A DNA stretch of 64,000 nt from the NCBI GenBank assembly GCA_030063045.1, contig JAQSEB010000059.1:3472001-3536000 (forward strand). Direction: 5' to 3'. A model generated the notes under the pieces. That model was not told the origin of the DNA, ran no database searches, and worked only from the letters and a program-made list of their open reading frames with translations. This DNA is from Pratylenchus scribneri (Eukaryota; Nematoda; Chromadorea; Rhabditida; Pratylenchidae). The translations under genes and the position numbers were made by a program. This document shows, piece by piece, positions 1 through 13,915 of this stretch (its first letter is position 1; every line of letters begins with the position of its first letter).

Positions 1-1923
1 AGTGAATTCAACAATTCATTCAAAACTCAATGATCTTGAATTGGTGGCAAATCAAACTCATCAAGAATTGGACAAAACCATTGAAAAGGCGAAGGAAAAT
101 AATGAAGAGGCGAATGAAGTGTACAATAAAATGGCATTGAATTTGGAAAAAATAGAGGAAATTAAAGTGCCAAAAAAGCAAATAAATCCATTGGCCATGT
201 TGAATGAATTGAGGAAGGAATTTGGGGGAATTGAGAAGGAATTGGAAAAAACAATGGAAAAAGGAAAGGAAATGGAGAAAAATGCCAGAGGCGAATTGGA
301 TGTGGCAAAGGAGGCATTGATGGAGGCAAAACGAAGAATGGAAACGGTGGAAAAAGAATTAGAATTGTCAACAGAAATGGAGAAAAGAACATTGGAAGCA
401 AAGGAAAAAGCCGACAATGCATTGGAAAATACAAAAGCAATTTTGAAGGCATTAGAAGAAGGTAGAAGAGGGGGAATTATCTGGTAATGAATTGTAATTT
501 TTTGAAGGCCAAGATACTGAAAAATTGGCAAATATGAAGGAACAATACCAAAAAGAAATGAGTCTTTCCCGTGGATTGGCCAAACAATTGGCCCAAACAC
601 AAAGAAGATTGAATAAGGCGGAAAGGGAGTTGAAAAATGTTCAAAACAAAGCAGAAAGGGCATTGAAATTATCGCTGAAGGCTGAAAAACGGGCAAAATT
701 GATGGCAAAGGAGGTATTCGTATATTTGTGGCAATCTGAATTTGTTAACATTTTAGAATCTTCCTGGCCTTCTTGAAAATGCCGAAAAAATGCAAATTCG
801 TTTGAATTCCCTTTCAAAGGAAATGAATGATTTAGAGGAGGCAATTCGGGCAGAGGAAAAATTGAATGCTGATATGAATGCGGGAGAGCTTATTACGAAA
901 ATTGTTGAAGGTGAGGATAATATAGTTTTGATCGGTAATCATATTAAAAAGTTTATTTTTATTCATTAGGAAAGCTTAAAAATTGTTGAGTAAAAAATTC
1001 AATCAACTAATTTTTAGATTTTATTATGTCAATGCCTAATAATGGCCTTTCCTATTTGTCCTACTGTACTCCCACTTTTTGCCTAATCTGCCTGTCACTC
1101 AATCAATCAAATATTGCCCCAATCTGCCTTTTTGTAACCTTCCCTTTTCCTCCCATTTTCCTCATTTTCCCTTCTGCTGCTAATAAAGGAGAAATCACTC
1201 AATTTGACTGAAGGGAAATACGGTACTGGGTATTCTCTCTTTCATCCATTTATAACCAGCCTTCACATTATTATCACATTTTCCCGCATGATTAATAAAG
1301 AATATTTTAAGTCGAGTTTCCCTTTATATTTATCCCGTTCATTGGGCCACAGAGGGGCTTAGTTAGGACTCCAACTCCAACGAAGGCTCGGGGTCAGAGC
1401 CTAGACCCAGCTCTCGCCCCAAACAACTTTGGCCCTAGATCCTTAACCTAGATTAGTACTAATAGACTACTCTAAAACTCTCAATTACACCCAAATTATT
1501 ATTATTATTAAGCTCATCATGGTGCTGTTTCCGATGTAAAATCAGTTCTGGACATGAAAAATACAACTGAAAAGAATGAACAAATATTGATGAAACTTTT
1601 GGAACGTTTGAGTGCGTTTGTTGGGGAAATTCATTCTGCCAAATGCTAATTACCTCATTTTAGCATTTATCGATTCAATTTCCCCTTCATATGATGATGA
1701 ATTGGATTTGGTTGAAGCTGAATTGGAGAAATTGGAAAAAGCCTATGCAGATTCGGGATTCGAACAAATTGAAGAAAGATTTAAACAGTTGAAGACGGAA
1801 AAGGCACAATTTCAAGAACAAATTATCCATTTGAATGAGGAACTCGGCCAGTTGAAAAATACGGCAAAATCATTGCCCCTCAAATGTTTCAACAAAGTAA
1901 ACATCGAACAAAATGGCCAATAG
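1..1923 (+). CDS. lam-2: laminin gamma subunit, C-terminal coiled-coil part (partial, 5' end outside window)
   Basis: This is the C-terminal coiled-coil arm of a laminin gamma chain, the basement-membrane protein that trimerises with alpha and beta chains. The visible protein is almost entirely Lys/Glu-rich heptads. Two segments match the family closely: the phrase ELVANQTHQELDKTIEKA near the left edge, and the end, where KSLPLKCFN resembles the vertebrate gamma-1 tail with its conserved Cys that disulphide-links to the beta chain. Exons joined by frame are about 1-461, 509-714, 765-910, 1513-1611 and 1663-1923, with introns of about 50 bp except one of 602 bp. The 5' two thirds (LN and EGF-like domains) must lie left of the window. 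The lam-2 symbol assumes orthology with the single C. elegans gamma chain. Family assignment is confident, exact exon borders less so. Confidence 0.85.
911..1512 (+). repeat. long laminin intron with SINE-like insert
   Basis: This intron is about ten times longer than its neighbours. It begins with GTGAGG and ends TTATTAAG. The part from about 1340 to 1500 is GC-richer than the surroundings, holds a CTAGA-rich stretch and ends in a short (ATT)n run just before the acceptor, which resembles the tail of a short retroelement. No terminal repeats or coding sequence were seen. Confidence 0.3.
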
Positions 1924-3103
1924 ATGGGGAAAATCGAATCCCAGCTAAAATTGATTGTTCCAAAGTTCTTTCAATTAATTAATTGCTTAATCTTTCTACT
2001 TATATTAAATTCTGCCTTTCTATAATAATTTTTATGATCCAAATTTCACCATTATGAATAAAAATTGCATTTTTATGAATGGAACGTCGAGGGGAAAAAT
2101 GGGCAAAATGGATTATTTTATTAGTCTTTAGTTAGGGTAAAATGCTGTCGGGGAAATGTTTGGCGGGCGGTTGGTTTTTCTTTTTTTTCTCCCCAGCAGC
2201 AGTCTTCATTCAGCAGTTGTTTGCCCAGCATCAAAAATACTAAAATAAAGGCGTATGGTGCATAATGGAAATGGAATTGAATTTTGGTCGATGTCCTCCG
2301 TCGTCATGTGTTTTTTGCATGTCCTTCTACTAATAAATATGAATCGACTTTTATCCGAAAGCCATTTTTTGGTCCATGGCAGAAAAATGTAAAACCTTTC
2401 AAACAACGCATAATTCAATTAAAATTTCATGAATTTCCCTTTTATAAATTCACTCAATTCTCACATTTTCAATCAATAAAACCGTAATATCAATTTTAAT
2501 TAATTAGGATGAAATATCCATTTAATAGGGCAAAGGGCGGGCGGCACAGGCGCGAGGAGCCGCAATTCTTTTCCCCGAGGATATGAGTGAGCCTGCTCGA
2601 TTCCGCTAGCGATAGCGATGCAAATTTTTTGGAAAAGCACTGCACTGTTCTGTTGCATGTTACCCACTTTAAAAAAATTAGTTAAATTTGTCGCGAATCA
2701 GTTTAGTACTTTTAATTGAAATGATTAAATAAATATTTTATCAATTCATTCGAAAAAAACGAGCAATTCTGCATCAACATAATCCTTTTCGCGATTTTTT
2801 TCTAGTTATTTAATGTTTACGTAGACAAATTCCACGAAAAATTTTTATACCAACCGAATAATTAAAAAAGGCAATGTATACTACCAAATTATTTAGTATA
2901 TCCTTCGACTACTTATTTTAATCCGTTTTTTAATTCATATGCAATTCTTTTAAAGCTAACTAATTATCAATACCAGCACCAGTCCAGTATTAATAAACAT
3001 AAAAAAAATATTTTTTAATAAAATTTTACATTAATTTTAACATTTAAGAAGCTGAAATGTAGCCTTGATTCTATAAAAATTTTTGCAGTGATAGTGTACA
3101 AAA
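1924..3103. other. intergenic region between laminin gamma and the FAM122-like gene
   Basis: This is 1.2 kb of AT-rich spacer with no convincing coding exon. The left part should hold the laminin 3' UTR (AATAAA-like sequences near 2055 and 2230). A GC-rich island at 2527-2665 stands out and is listed separately. A TTTTTGCAG acceptor at about 3079-3087, 16 bases before the next ATG, is a likely trans-splice site. Confidence 0.6.
2527..2665 (+). ncRNA. candidate Sm-class small RNA (GC island plus Sm-like site)
   Basis: A GC-rich block in otherwise AT-rich spacer contains a GCGGC/GCCGC hairpin (2541-2545 with 2559-2563) and a CGCT/AGCG hairpin near 2604-2617. An AAATTTTTTGG sequence follows at 2622-2632, then a TGCA-based stem-loop. 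Stem, Sm site, stem is the layout of SmY and spliced-leader RNAs in nematodes. No spliced-leader sequence or recognisable U1/U2/U4/U5 core was found, so the class is a guess and the element may be unrelated to RNA. Confidence 0.25.
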
Positions 3104-5051
3104 ATGATAAATCAAGCAAAAGCATCCATTATTATGCAAAATGAAGCCAGTGGAGAACAAAATCCCTCATCATCAATAAACCGAAATCCCAGTGAAAATA
3201 GCCAAAATGTCACCCATTCTGCTGATTCCCTCGCTCCACCATCTACATTACTTGGCCGGACCCTCTCCGCATCTGCCGCCGATTATCGAGGAACATGGCG
3301 AAATAAAAAAGGCATCCCTTCTCCGGAGAAAAACCAAGAATCCCAGGTTTAAAATAATTCACTTAATAAAAAATATGCATAAATAATTTATTTTAGTCTC
3401 ATATTTTTTCATCATCTGACGGGGCAATCACGCCCAGAATTGCCGGGACCAAACGAAAATACAGCTCTCAGGATGGATATTCAAATCCAATGGAAGCTCG
3501 TTTGCCAAATTTCACCAATTCTCCACAACAAAAAATGTTAAAGCCAACTACTGGGATAATGCCAATTACCCCAGAATTTATTACTCCACAGCCGAAAAAA
3601 GTAAATAATAAATTTTTAAAATAGATTTTGCTCTAATCAATTTATTTTTTAGTTAAGCCGCCCAAATTCTCCATCCAACGCCTGTTCCCGTCCAGTTTTA
3701 CCGAGAGGCCGTGTTGCGTCAATTCGCCGAGAATCCGATTGCAGTACGGAAAATGAGGCGGCGCATGAGAAAATGGTTAAATCTGCTCAACAAGTTTCCG
3801 TTGGATTTGAAGATTTTTGCTTGGTAGGATAAATTTAACAGAAAAAAATGTTTAAAAAAATCAATTTTAGGATGACAAATTATTTGAGGAACGAAAACGG
3901 GCAAAATCGTTGACTGAACCGATCTCCGTTTTTACAAATGCTTTCCTTCCACAAAGTTCGTCCCCATCCCCGACAAGAGCCAATGTCGACTCGCAAAAAG
4001 TTAGTTTAATCAAAAAATTAATTAGTTCAAAATATTTTCCAGCAATGTTATTCCCCCTCAACTCAACAAGTTGTTCGCAGCAATATTTCCTATTCGCCAA
4101 GTCCTAGTCCAACTCCCTGTAGTCCATGCAATCGAATGAGGTTCCACTCTCAATTTTTATACAAAATTTAATTTTTTTTCGTTTAGAAGTATGTCCCCAA
4201 TTACGGTTCGACAAATTTCCAAACGTCGCTACACTGGCTCATTGTGTGGAAATAACAGCAATGGAAATGGGTCGGGACTGGAAAGTGACGGGGAAAGTTC
4301 TGCGTCAAGTTCATTGGCTGCGCCAACCCAAAAGCGACGATGCACCACACCGGCAACCGGCTCAATTGGTATTTTTACAAATCCAATGACCTATTTCATA
4401 CCAATTTTAGCACCTCCTGCGTCGCCACTAATCCGTGACTCAACCCATCATCTTCAACAACAATTCACTGTGTCCAATTTGATTGCGGCCGAATCAACAA
4501 TGCCGGCTCATTCCTCTGCTAGTAATTCATCGACCGAATTGTTCAACGCCAGTCCAATAAACATTTCAAACAGCAATTTGACTTTGGCCCCTTCCTCTTC
4601 AACAACAGCAATTCGTCCCCAATTTTTGATTGACCCAAAAATCAATGCACAATGGTCCAAATTTATTTTTATTATTTTTTTCCAATTTATAATTAGTTTT
4701 TCTTCCTCTTCAATTGAGGGAAATGTTGAGGATGAAATGGTGGAAGATGATGGTCCGTTGATGTCTTCATTCTGTTCCGGGTACGACGTTGCAAATTCAT
4801 CAACCACATTCTCCTCCCGTACAAATACTCCGCACTCCGAAATGCTCGACATTTCCGCAACAGAAAATGTAAATTAATTATTAATAATTAAATTAATGAA
4901 TTATTCTATTTAGGAACTTTCCACCCTTCTTTTGCCAATTCCATCCTCATGTTCTTCCGATGGATCGTCCCGGTCTTCGCTGAAAATGCCAGCAAAACAG
5001 CAACAACCAGTGAAAGAAAATGAAAGGAAAGAGGATGAAAAAAATGATTAA
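3104..5051 (+). CDS. FAM122/PABIR-type regulator of PP2A-B55
   Basis: The protein is serine-rich and apparently disordered. It carries the FAM122 family signatures in order: a Ser-rich N-terminal half with an RRES-type site; a helix-like segment with KMVKSAQQVSVGFEDF, equivalent to the vertebrate stretch that contacts B55; then SSPSPTR, QCYSPSTQQVV, SPSPSPTP and SPITVRQ leading to a KRR basic cluster (nuclear signal). FAM122A inhibits PP2A-B55 and so affects mitotic entry and the G2/M checkpoint. The C-terminal third is Ser/Asn-rich and acidic and not recognisably conserved. The start is the ATG 16 bases after a TTTTTGCAG acceptor. At least seven exons with short introns join in frame. One 42-bp intron near 4652 is a multiple of three, so it could be retained. 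The next gene begins about 190 bp downstream on the same strand. Confidence 0.75.
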
Positions 5052-5242
5052 AATTATTGCAAATATATTTATTTAAAAAACAAACCAAAACGCGTTTCAA
5101 TTGTTTATTTTGAAATTTTCAAAAAAATTGACTAATTTTCGGGTAAATTTTAATTTTGCATTATTTGTAATTTTTTGAAGAGTAATTAATCTAATGATTT
5201 AATTATTAATATTTTATTAATTATTTTTTTTATTAATTTTTG

Positions 5243-7405
<2,163 letters not shown>

Positions 7406-7914
7406 TATTAATATTGTTGGTTTTTTCACTTTTTTTCCTACGCATTGCACCTTCCCATATTTCTTGCGATTATTTATTATTTTTTCATTGTTCCAATAAT
7501 AATAAAAGTATATTTAATTCTACAATGGTTGAATTAAAATTAGTTTCCACATCCACACAGTCAATAAATATTTTTATATTCATATTTTTCACATTTGACG
7601 TATTCATTTTTTATTTTAAGCATTATTTCCACAACCAAAGGCATCATCATTTATTTGTTTGGTGTGGCCATGATGAAGCGTTGAAGCGCTATAAAAACCG
7701 ATTTGCATTCCCGTTGGAAGGAAGGATGATTCACGGCACCGAAATAAATGAGGGAAGATATCAAAAAAGCAATCCGAAAGTGGAAAGAACAAACAAAATG
7801 TGATGGGGATGGATGGGACAATATGAGGTGCTTTCTTTTAAAAAAAATGGTCCTCATTTAGCCAAGTTAATTTTTCAGATTGACGCTATTTTGGTGGTCC
7901 AATACTTTAAAATT
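7406..7914. other. spacer between fumarate reductase and Clc-like gene 1
   Basis: The left half looks like 3' UTR (AATAAA near 7499). An open frame at 7414-7803 has no homology I recognise and is very AT-biased. A TTTTTCAG acceptor ends at about 7878, 36 bases before the next ATG, and is the likely trans-splice site. Confidence 0.5.
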
Positions 7915-8655
7915 ATGGTTCTCGTTTTTGTTGGACAAATCGCTTATATTGGATTAATGTCATTTGTTTGCTTGACAACGCTCATTTCTATGTTCACTCC
8001 AGGTATTATTTTAAAAATATTTATTTTTTATTAATTCAAACAATCCCAATAATAAAGAATGGCGTTCATTTGTGAAGGAAAATGATGGAAAAGGAGATGA
8101 ACAAAATGTGATCAATTCAGGAATGATTTTCTGCGATAATTTGGACGTGGGAAATTGCTTGAGTGTAAGATTTTAATTGTTTTAATGTAAATTCAATTAT
8201 TAATTTCAGAAACATAGCGGCGTTGACAGTATTATCCTCATCTGCCTAATATTGGCTTTGTTATTTGAATTTGCCGCTCTTGGTTGGGCCATTGCCTCTC
8301 TTTTGACATGTTTTGTTCAAAAACTACGCAAATTTTTATTCTATCCATTGCCCGGATTATCAGGTGTGTTTTTCGGGAATCATCAAGAATTTCAAAAAAA
8401 TAGGTGCAATCTGTCTTTTCCTATTCCTGGTCGTTCTATTATTTGCACTGAAAGCTGATGGCCAAATCGAATTTGGTTTATTTTTTTTTATTCTTTTTAA
8501 TAATTTTGCATTCACAATTTTCAGATATAAACGCAAAAGTGGAACAAGGGGCAAATATTGGCTATTCCTTTTATGTTTGCTGCATTTCATTCCTTTTTGC
8601 ACTTTTTTCACTTGCTGCTGGCATTTTGACGGCATTCTTTTTAGAAAAGGATTAA
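7915..8655 (+). CDS. Clc-like (claudin-like) four-TM protein, copy 1
   Basis: A small four-pass membrane protein of the nematode Clc-like family, relatives of claudin/PMP22 proteins. TM1 starts at the initiator ATG (MVLVFVGQIAYIGLMSF...). The family hallmark at the TM1/loop boundary reads FTPEWRSF once the first intron is removed; most members have FTPGWR. The first extracellular loop is short, with CDNLDVGNC. TM2, TM3 and TM4 follow, ending KVEQGANIGYSFY plus hydrophobic residues and FFLEKD. Aligning it with the related gene at 13.9-14.9 kb fixed the start at 7915 instead of the upstream ATG at 7813. Five exons join in frame. Family members form junctions or act as ion-channel accessory subunits; which applies here cannot be read from the sequence. 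Confidence 0.75.
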
Positions 8656-9004
8656 CAAACAATATTTATATTTTTAAATTCTAATTGATATCAACGATAA
8701 TAATAATGTTTACCATAAACTTGAAATTCTCTGATAAAAAATATTCAATTTTATTTATTCATTTATGTTTTTTGTACTTTCTTTTATACTGTTTAATAAA
8801 ATTTTTGAGATTATTTATTTGTATCGGGGTCAAATTTTTAATCTATTGAATTCCTAAAATGTTATCTTAATTTATCGGTCTTATCACTGGAAGAAATTAT
8901 TGACCGATTTAGACTGATAAGTAACAAAACAATATTATTTTTCCAAAGCTCTCATATTTATCAAAATTATAATAAATTGTACATAATTTCGCAGAAAATT
9001 AACA
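8656..9004. other. spacer between Clc-like gene 1 and ABCG
   Basis: AT-rich 3' UTR of the Clc-like gene with AATAAA near 8796, then the ABCG promoter region with a GATA-motif cluster (listed separately). A TTTCGCAG acceptor ends about 14 bases before the ABCG ATG. Confidence 0.6.
8862..8921. promoter_or_regulatory. GATA-type motif cluster upstream of ABCG
   Basis: Four WGATAR-like sites fall within 60 bp: AGATAA (reverse, near 8862), CGATAAA (reverse, near 8871), and two TGATAAG sites facing each other at 8880-8886 (reverse) and 8915-8921 (forward). The last two sit in an imperfect inverted repeat with ATCGGTC/GACCGAT. TGATAAG is the intestinal ELT-2-type site in C. elegans, so gut expression is plausible but not shown. 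Confidence 0.4.
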
Positions 9005-12000
9005 ATGTCCGGAAGCGAAGAGCATCCATATTCTCAAAGAAATGATGACGAAGCATTCAATATGGAAGTTGAATCACATTATGACGCTGAAATGGAATCA
9101 GTGCTCAACAGTGGACAAAATCACAAATCCAACAGAAAATCACAAAAACAACGCAAACAAGTTTGATTTATTTTCGAAAATAATATTACTAAATTAACAG
9201 GTCTCAATGACCAGTGTTGCACCATCAATGATTTTGAGTTGGCATGGAATCTCGGCAAAAGTTGGTTGTTTTTTTTAGTTTATTAATTTTGATAAAATTA
9301 AGTCTCGTCGCGAGAAAAGTGTGATCCCATTCTACTCCTCCATTCGTTCAATTTTATTCGGTGAAGAAGATCAAACAACAGAATTCAAAACAATTGGACA
9401 GAAATATATTCTCAACAATGGTTGGTATCGATTGAATATTTAATTAATAATTAATCCATTTTAAGTTTACGGTATTGCATATCCAGGAGAGGTTTTGGCA
9501 ATGATCGGAGCTAGGTAGAATTTTGAATTTATTTAAAACTATTTTTTATACTATTTAAGCGGAGCAGGCAAAACCACACTTTTGAACATTTTGACACAAA
9601 GGAATCTTTCGACTCTTCGCGCACAAGGATTTATTCGATTGAATGGCACCATAGTTGACAAACATACACTTCGCAAAATCTCTGCATATGTTCAACAAGA
9701 TGACTTGTTTATTGGTACAATGACTGTAGTAAGTTATAAATGATTAATAAATTATAAAAATTTGTGAATCCATTCAAATGTTATTAAAATCAATATAAAT
9801 TATAGGTCGAACATTTGCGATTTACAGCTTTAATGAGAATGGGAAAACATTATTCGGCACGGGAACGCGAGCGTCGTGTCCAAAATGTTATGATTGAATT
9901 GGGACTCAAAAATTGCGAAAATACAATCATCGGGTGGCCACATCGTTTAAAGGGAATTTCCGGAGGAGAACGAAAACGTTTAGCATTTGCTTCAGAGGTA
10001 AATATATTTCCAATTATAAATTTAAAAGTATTTTCAGATAATGACTGGTCCACCAATTTTATTCTGCGATGAACCAACTTCCGGTCTCGACTCATTTTTG
10101 GCCCAACAAGTCATCCAAGTGCTCAAAGATTTGGCCCGCCGTAAAAATATGACAATTGTGGTCACAATCCATCAGCCAAGTTCTCAAGTTTTTGAAATGT
10201 TCGACAAGTGAGCATTTTTAATAAATCAGAAATAAATAATATATATATGTTGCGGTAAATATTGGAAATTGGTAAATTCCGGAATTTACCAGGCGGATGG
10301 GCCGGTAAATTTTGGAAATCTCGTCTTCTAAGCATCGTTCAGATTCGAGAGTAGGCTCATTCGACTCGGCATGGTCGATTTAGTATATGAAATTTCAATT
10401 ACAGACCCCTAGCCCTTAGCCCCTAAAACCCCTAACCCTTTAGCCCCTAAAACCCATGCCGCCCCTACCCTAACCCTAACCCTAGCCCCTAAACCGGTCT
10501 GTAATTGAAATTTCATAGACTATATCGACCATGCCGAGTCGAATGAACATACTCTCGAGTCTGTACGATGCCTAGAAGACGAGATTTCCAAAATTTACCA
10601 GCCTAGTTTCTGGTAAATTCCGGAAATTACCAATTTCCAATATTTACCGCAACATATATATTCCAGAATTTGTCTCTTAGCCGATGGCAAACTCGCCTTC
10701 CTTGGTACAACTCCAGAAGCAATATCTTTTTTTGAAGGGTTAAAAATCATTGTATTTAATTATTCTGAATATTCATTTTTTTAGTTTGGATTATCCATTG
10801 CCTGAAAATTTCAATCCAGCCGATCATTGTAATTCTGAAAAATACAGCATTCGATTAAATTATTTTTTAGTTATTTCAACATTGGCTCTTGAACCGATGA
10901 AATCGAGGAAAGCAAAGGGTCGAATTGGTGTAAGTCAAAAATAATAAATATAATTTTTATTGAATATTAATTAGAAAATTTGTGACACATTTTTGCAAAG
11001 TGATTTGGGCCGAGAAGTGTTGGAAAGTGCGCAGGACAGCAGCCGATCATCGATTGAAAGCGCCGATTCAGTGAGTCGTTCCAATTCAATTGCCAATGAT
11101 GCATTTTCGACAACATCGACGGACTCAACGCATCCAAGTTCATCCGATGAATTACCATTATTCAAAAGAGGATATGAGAAAAGCCAGCAAGGGAAACGAG
11201 CACTTCATCGCTACAAAGCAACGTAATTTAAACAACAAAAGATTAACAAATGTAATATTTTCTACTTTAGATGGTTTCAACAATTTTGGGCCCTCACAAA
11301 ACGTTCATTCTTTGTCACTTTGCGTGAGCCAATGCTTCTGAGAGTTCGCATTTTCCAAACATTGGTTGGTTTTTCTTATCCCTCAAATTAATTAAAATAT
11401 ATTTAGTTGATTGGCCTCCTTCTTGGCGTCATCTATTTTCAAACACCAATTAGTCAAACCACCGTGATGAATATCAATGGACTCATTTTCCAAGCAGTAG
11501 CCAATATGAATTTTATGTAAATTAATATTATTTTTTAAATTAATTTAAATATGACCCTCTTTTAAGGTTTCAATTTGCGGCCGTCCATATATTCTGCGAT
11601 GAATTGCCTATTTTTATGCGAGAACATTTGTCAAATTTATATCGAACGGATGCATATTTCTTGGCCAAAAATGTTGCAGAATTGGTCCAATATTTGATTT
11701 ATCCAATAATATTTTCCACAATTGTTTATTGGATGTCAGGTCAGTCAATCAAATCATTCAAATTATTTTAAATAAATTTCAATTTTAGGTTTTGTCCGTG
11801 ACTTCTCCGCATATCTTCTGTTCACATTGAGTTGTATTGCAATTACAAATGTTGCTGTTTCCATCTCATATGCCGCCGCTTGCATTTTTGGTTCGAAATT
11901 TATTCATTAATTAAAATTATCGATTGTTTTTTAAGCTAAAACGGAGATAGCCGTCGCCGTAATGCCAATAATCGTCATTCCTCTTTTGGCATTTGGTGGT

Positions 12001-12343
12001 TTTTACATTAATCAGGTATTGATATTTTCTTTTGACTTTCTTAAATTTATCTTTTCAGGCATCACTTCCGCCCTATTTCTACCCGCTAAAATATTTTTCC
12101 TATTTTGGCTATGCCTACGAGACCGCTGCAATCAACCAATGGACTCGAGTGGATGAAATTCCCGGATGCAATTCGACACAATGGGAAGGGAATTGTTTTC
12201 GCAATGGAATGGATGTGCTGGACAAATTGAGCTTCGATCCGAATAATTTGGTTTTTGACTACATTTCAATGGCCCAAATGTTCATTGGACTTCGTCTTAT
12301 CGCATTTTTGGCACTATGGATTCGAGCAGTGACAAAGAAATGA
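9005..12343 (+). CDS. ABCG (White subfamily) half-transporter
   Basis: The nucleotide-binding domain comes before the membrane domain, the ABCG arrangement. Motifs in order: Walker [13 protein letters not shown] (split by an intron), Q-loop YVQQDDLF, signature [14 protein letters not shown], Walker [14 protein letters not shown] and the switch His in [10 protein letters not shown] roughly 70-residue Ser/Asp-rich linker follows. The C-terminal half has about six membrane segments with an extracellular loop ([10 protein letters not shown]) before the last one, and ends RAVTKK. As a half transporter it must dimerise; members move lipids, sterols or pigment precursors across membranes. The start is the ATG after a CGCAG acceptor. 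One intron (about 10208-10665) contains a large foldback element. All motifs look functional. Confidence 0.88.
10243..10660. mobile_element. foldback element A with telomere-like core, inside ABCG intron
   Basis: Two inverted arms of about 165 bp (10243-10407 and 10494-10660), roughly 90% matched by eye, start TATATATGTTGCGGTAAATA and end AATTACAGACC. They enclose an 86-bp C-rich core made of degenerate CCCTAA, CCCCTAG and CCCTTAG units. No coding sequence is present. The AT-rich flanks obscure any target-site duplication. The whole element lies inside an intron in transcription orientation, so the pre-mRNA could fold into a long hairpin. Confidence 0.75.
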
Positions 12344-13915
12344 AGTGGAAGAATTGAAGGATTTGAATGACTTGAATAATTTTTTAATCATAATAATATT
12401 TAAAATAATTAATTTTATTATTTTTCTTCAAAACTAACCACAAATGACCTTTATTTTCAAATTATTTTAAAAGAATAAAATTTGACATTAATATTTTTGA
12501 ATTATTTACTGTTTTTTATGTAACATTTCAATTCCTTTTTCAATTGATTCATTTTAATATTGCCATTACTGACAGGGACGTTGACGATGGTTAATGATGG
12601 TCGACGCATTTGGATTCCGATTATTCACATAAAGGAAATCACCTCACAAGCCGACAAAAATGTAAAAGCAGAAAATGGAAGCTTGGGAACGAAAATGGAA
12701 TTGGAAAGGTTGGTTTTTTATGTGAATCATTTAACAATTCCTTCAATCCAATCCACCATCCTAGCAAAAAACAATGGAAATATCCATTCCCTCCTCACAA
12801 TCAGTCAAGAAAAATTATATTTTAAAGAAGCAAATTTAAATCCAAATCGCCACAAATCAAAAAATCCACCAAAAAATCAATAACTATGCATCCAATAAAA
12901 TCAATTCGCGATTATTCTTTTTCAAATACGCGCAATCTTTTGGTTAAATTAATAATTGGGGGAAATTTTAATATTCATTTACTCCTCTAATCCAAATCAT
13001 ACAAAATCTGCTTCTTTCTGTTTATTCAGTACCAACTAAAACACGTCAAAAATGGGTCATTTTATTGCATTTCGCTCCTCTCCTCATCATCCAATGCGTG
13101 CGATTATGACGTGAAAAATCCTCTCTCTTCTTTTCCTCTTCGATTTAATTTAAATTCAATTATTCCTTTCCTCATTTTACGATCGATGGATGAGCTTTCC
13201 ATTTTATTTTATAAAGTAAAATATTAAAATTACATTTTTATATCATTTTTGATGAAATGATCAATAAAAGTGCGGCTCAAAAAAAAACCAGCAGACCATT
13301 CACTGGTTGGTCATATTGTTTGCGCCCTCCATTGTTAAACAAGCATTTTTGACAATAATATTACGGCCTCCTCAACCCCAATCAAATCTTTCATTAAGCT
13401 TTTTCTTAACACTTTACTTCGCGTAAAAATTCATTTAATTGAACAATTCAATTAATCAAAATCCTTTTGTCAAAAAAGGAATCTAAATTTAGCATTCCTC
13501 TGTCCTCTCATATTTTGGTACAAATTAATTTTCATACAATTCCCCAATTCAATAAGACACGAATATGAAACTTGCCAGAAAAATTCCTAGTTTCTATGAG
13601 AAACCATTAAAAAAAGGCATTTCATCAAAAGTCAACCTTTTCAATTAGCATTTTCATTCCATTTTTCAACCCAAAGAAATTCTATCTATCTAACCAAAAT
13701 GGCCTCTCATCGAGGTTCGCGCTCTTGCAAAAAAACCCATTGAATGGAAGGAAAAGCCCACTTATAAAAAGGGAAATGGTCCTTGAAAATAAAAATATAT
13801 GGAATTGATCACCTTCCTCAAATATTAAAAGAAAAAGTAATTTATTCATTTTTTAGTTCATCAAATCCAACGCCAATTAATTCCTCCATTCAACCATCAA
13901 ATTCCATCTCAATCG
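12344..13915. other. intergenic region between ABCG and Clc-like gene 2
   Basis: This 1.6 kb spacer has the ABCG 3' UTR (AATAAA near 12475) at its left. An open frame at 12560-12883 (107 codons) has no recognisable domain and was not accepted. The rest is AT-rich with no clear repeat. A TTTTTTAG acceptor ends at about 13856, 59 bases before the next ATG, and is probably the trans-splice site. Confidence 0.5.

Noticed and set aside
7414..7803. 129-codon open frame after fumarate reductase
   Set aside because: Lies in the 3' UTR with AATAAA, Phe/Ile-rich, no homology recognised.
7813..7915. Upstream ATG (7813) as start of Clc-like gene 1
   Set aside because: It would cross a TTTTTCAG acceptor and add a segment with no match in the paralogue.
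10408..10493. Telomere end or chromosome fusion point suggested by CCCTAA repeats
   Set aside because: The array is short, degenerate and enclosed in inverted arms within an intron, with intact genes on both sides.
12560..12883. 107-codon open frame after the ABCG gene
   Set aside because: No recognisable domain, no splice partners, Asn/Lys-rich as expected from AT-rich sequence; likely chance.
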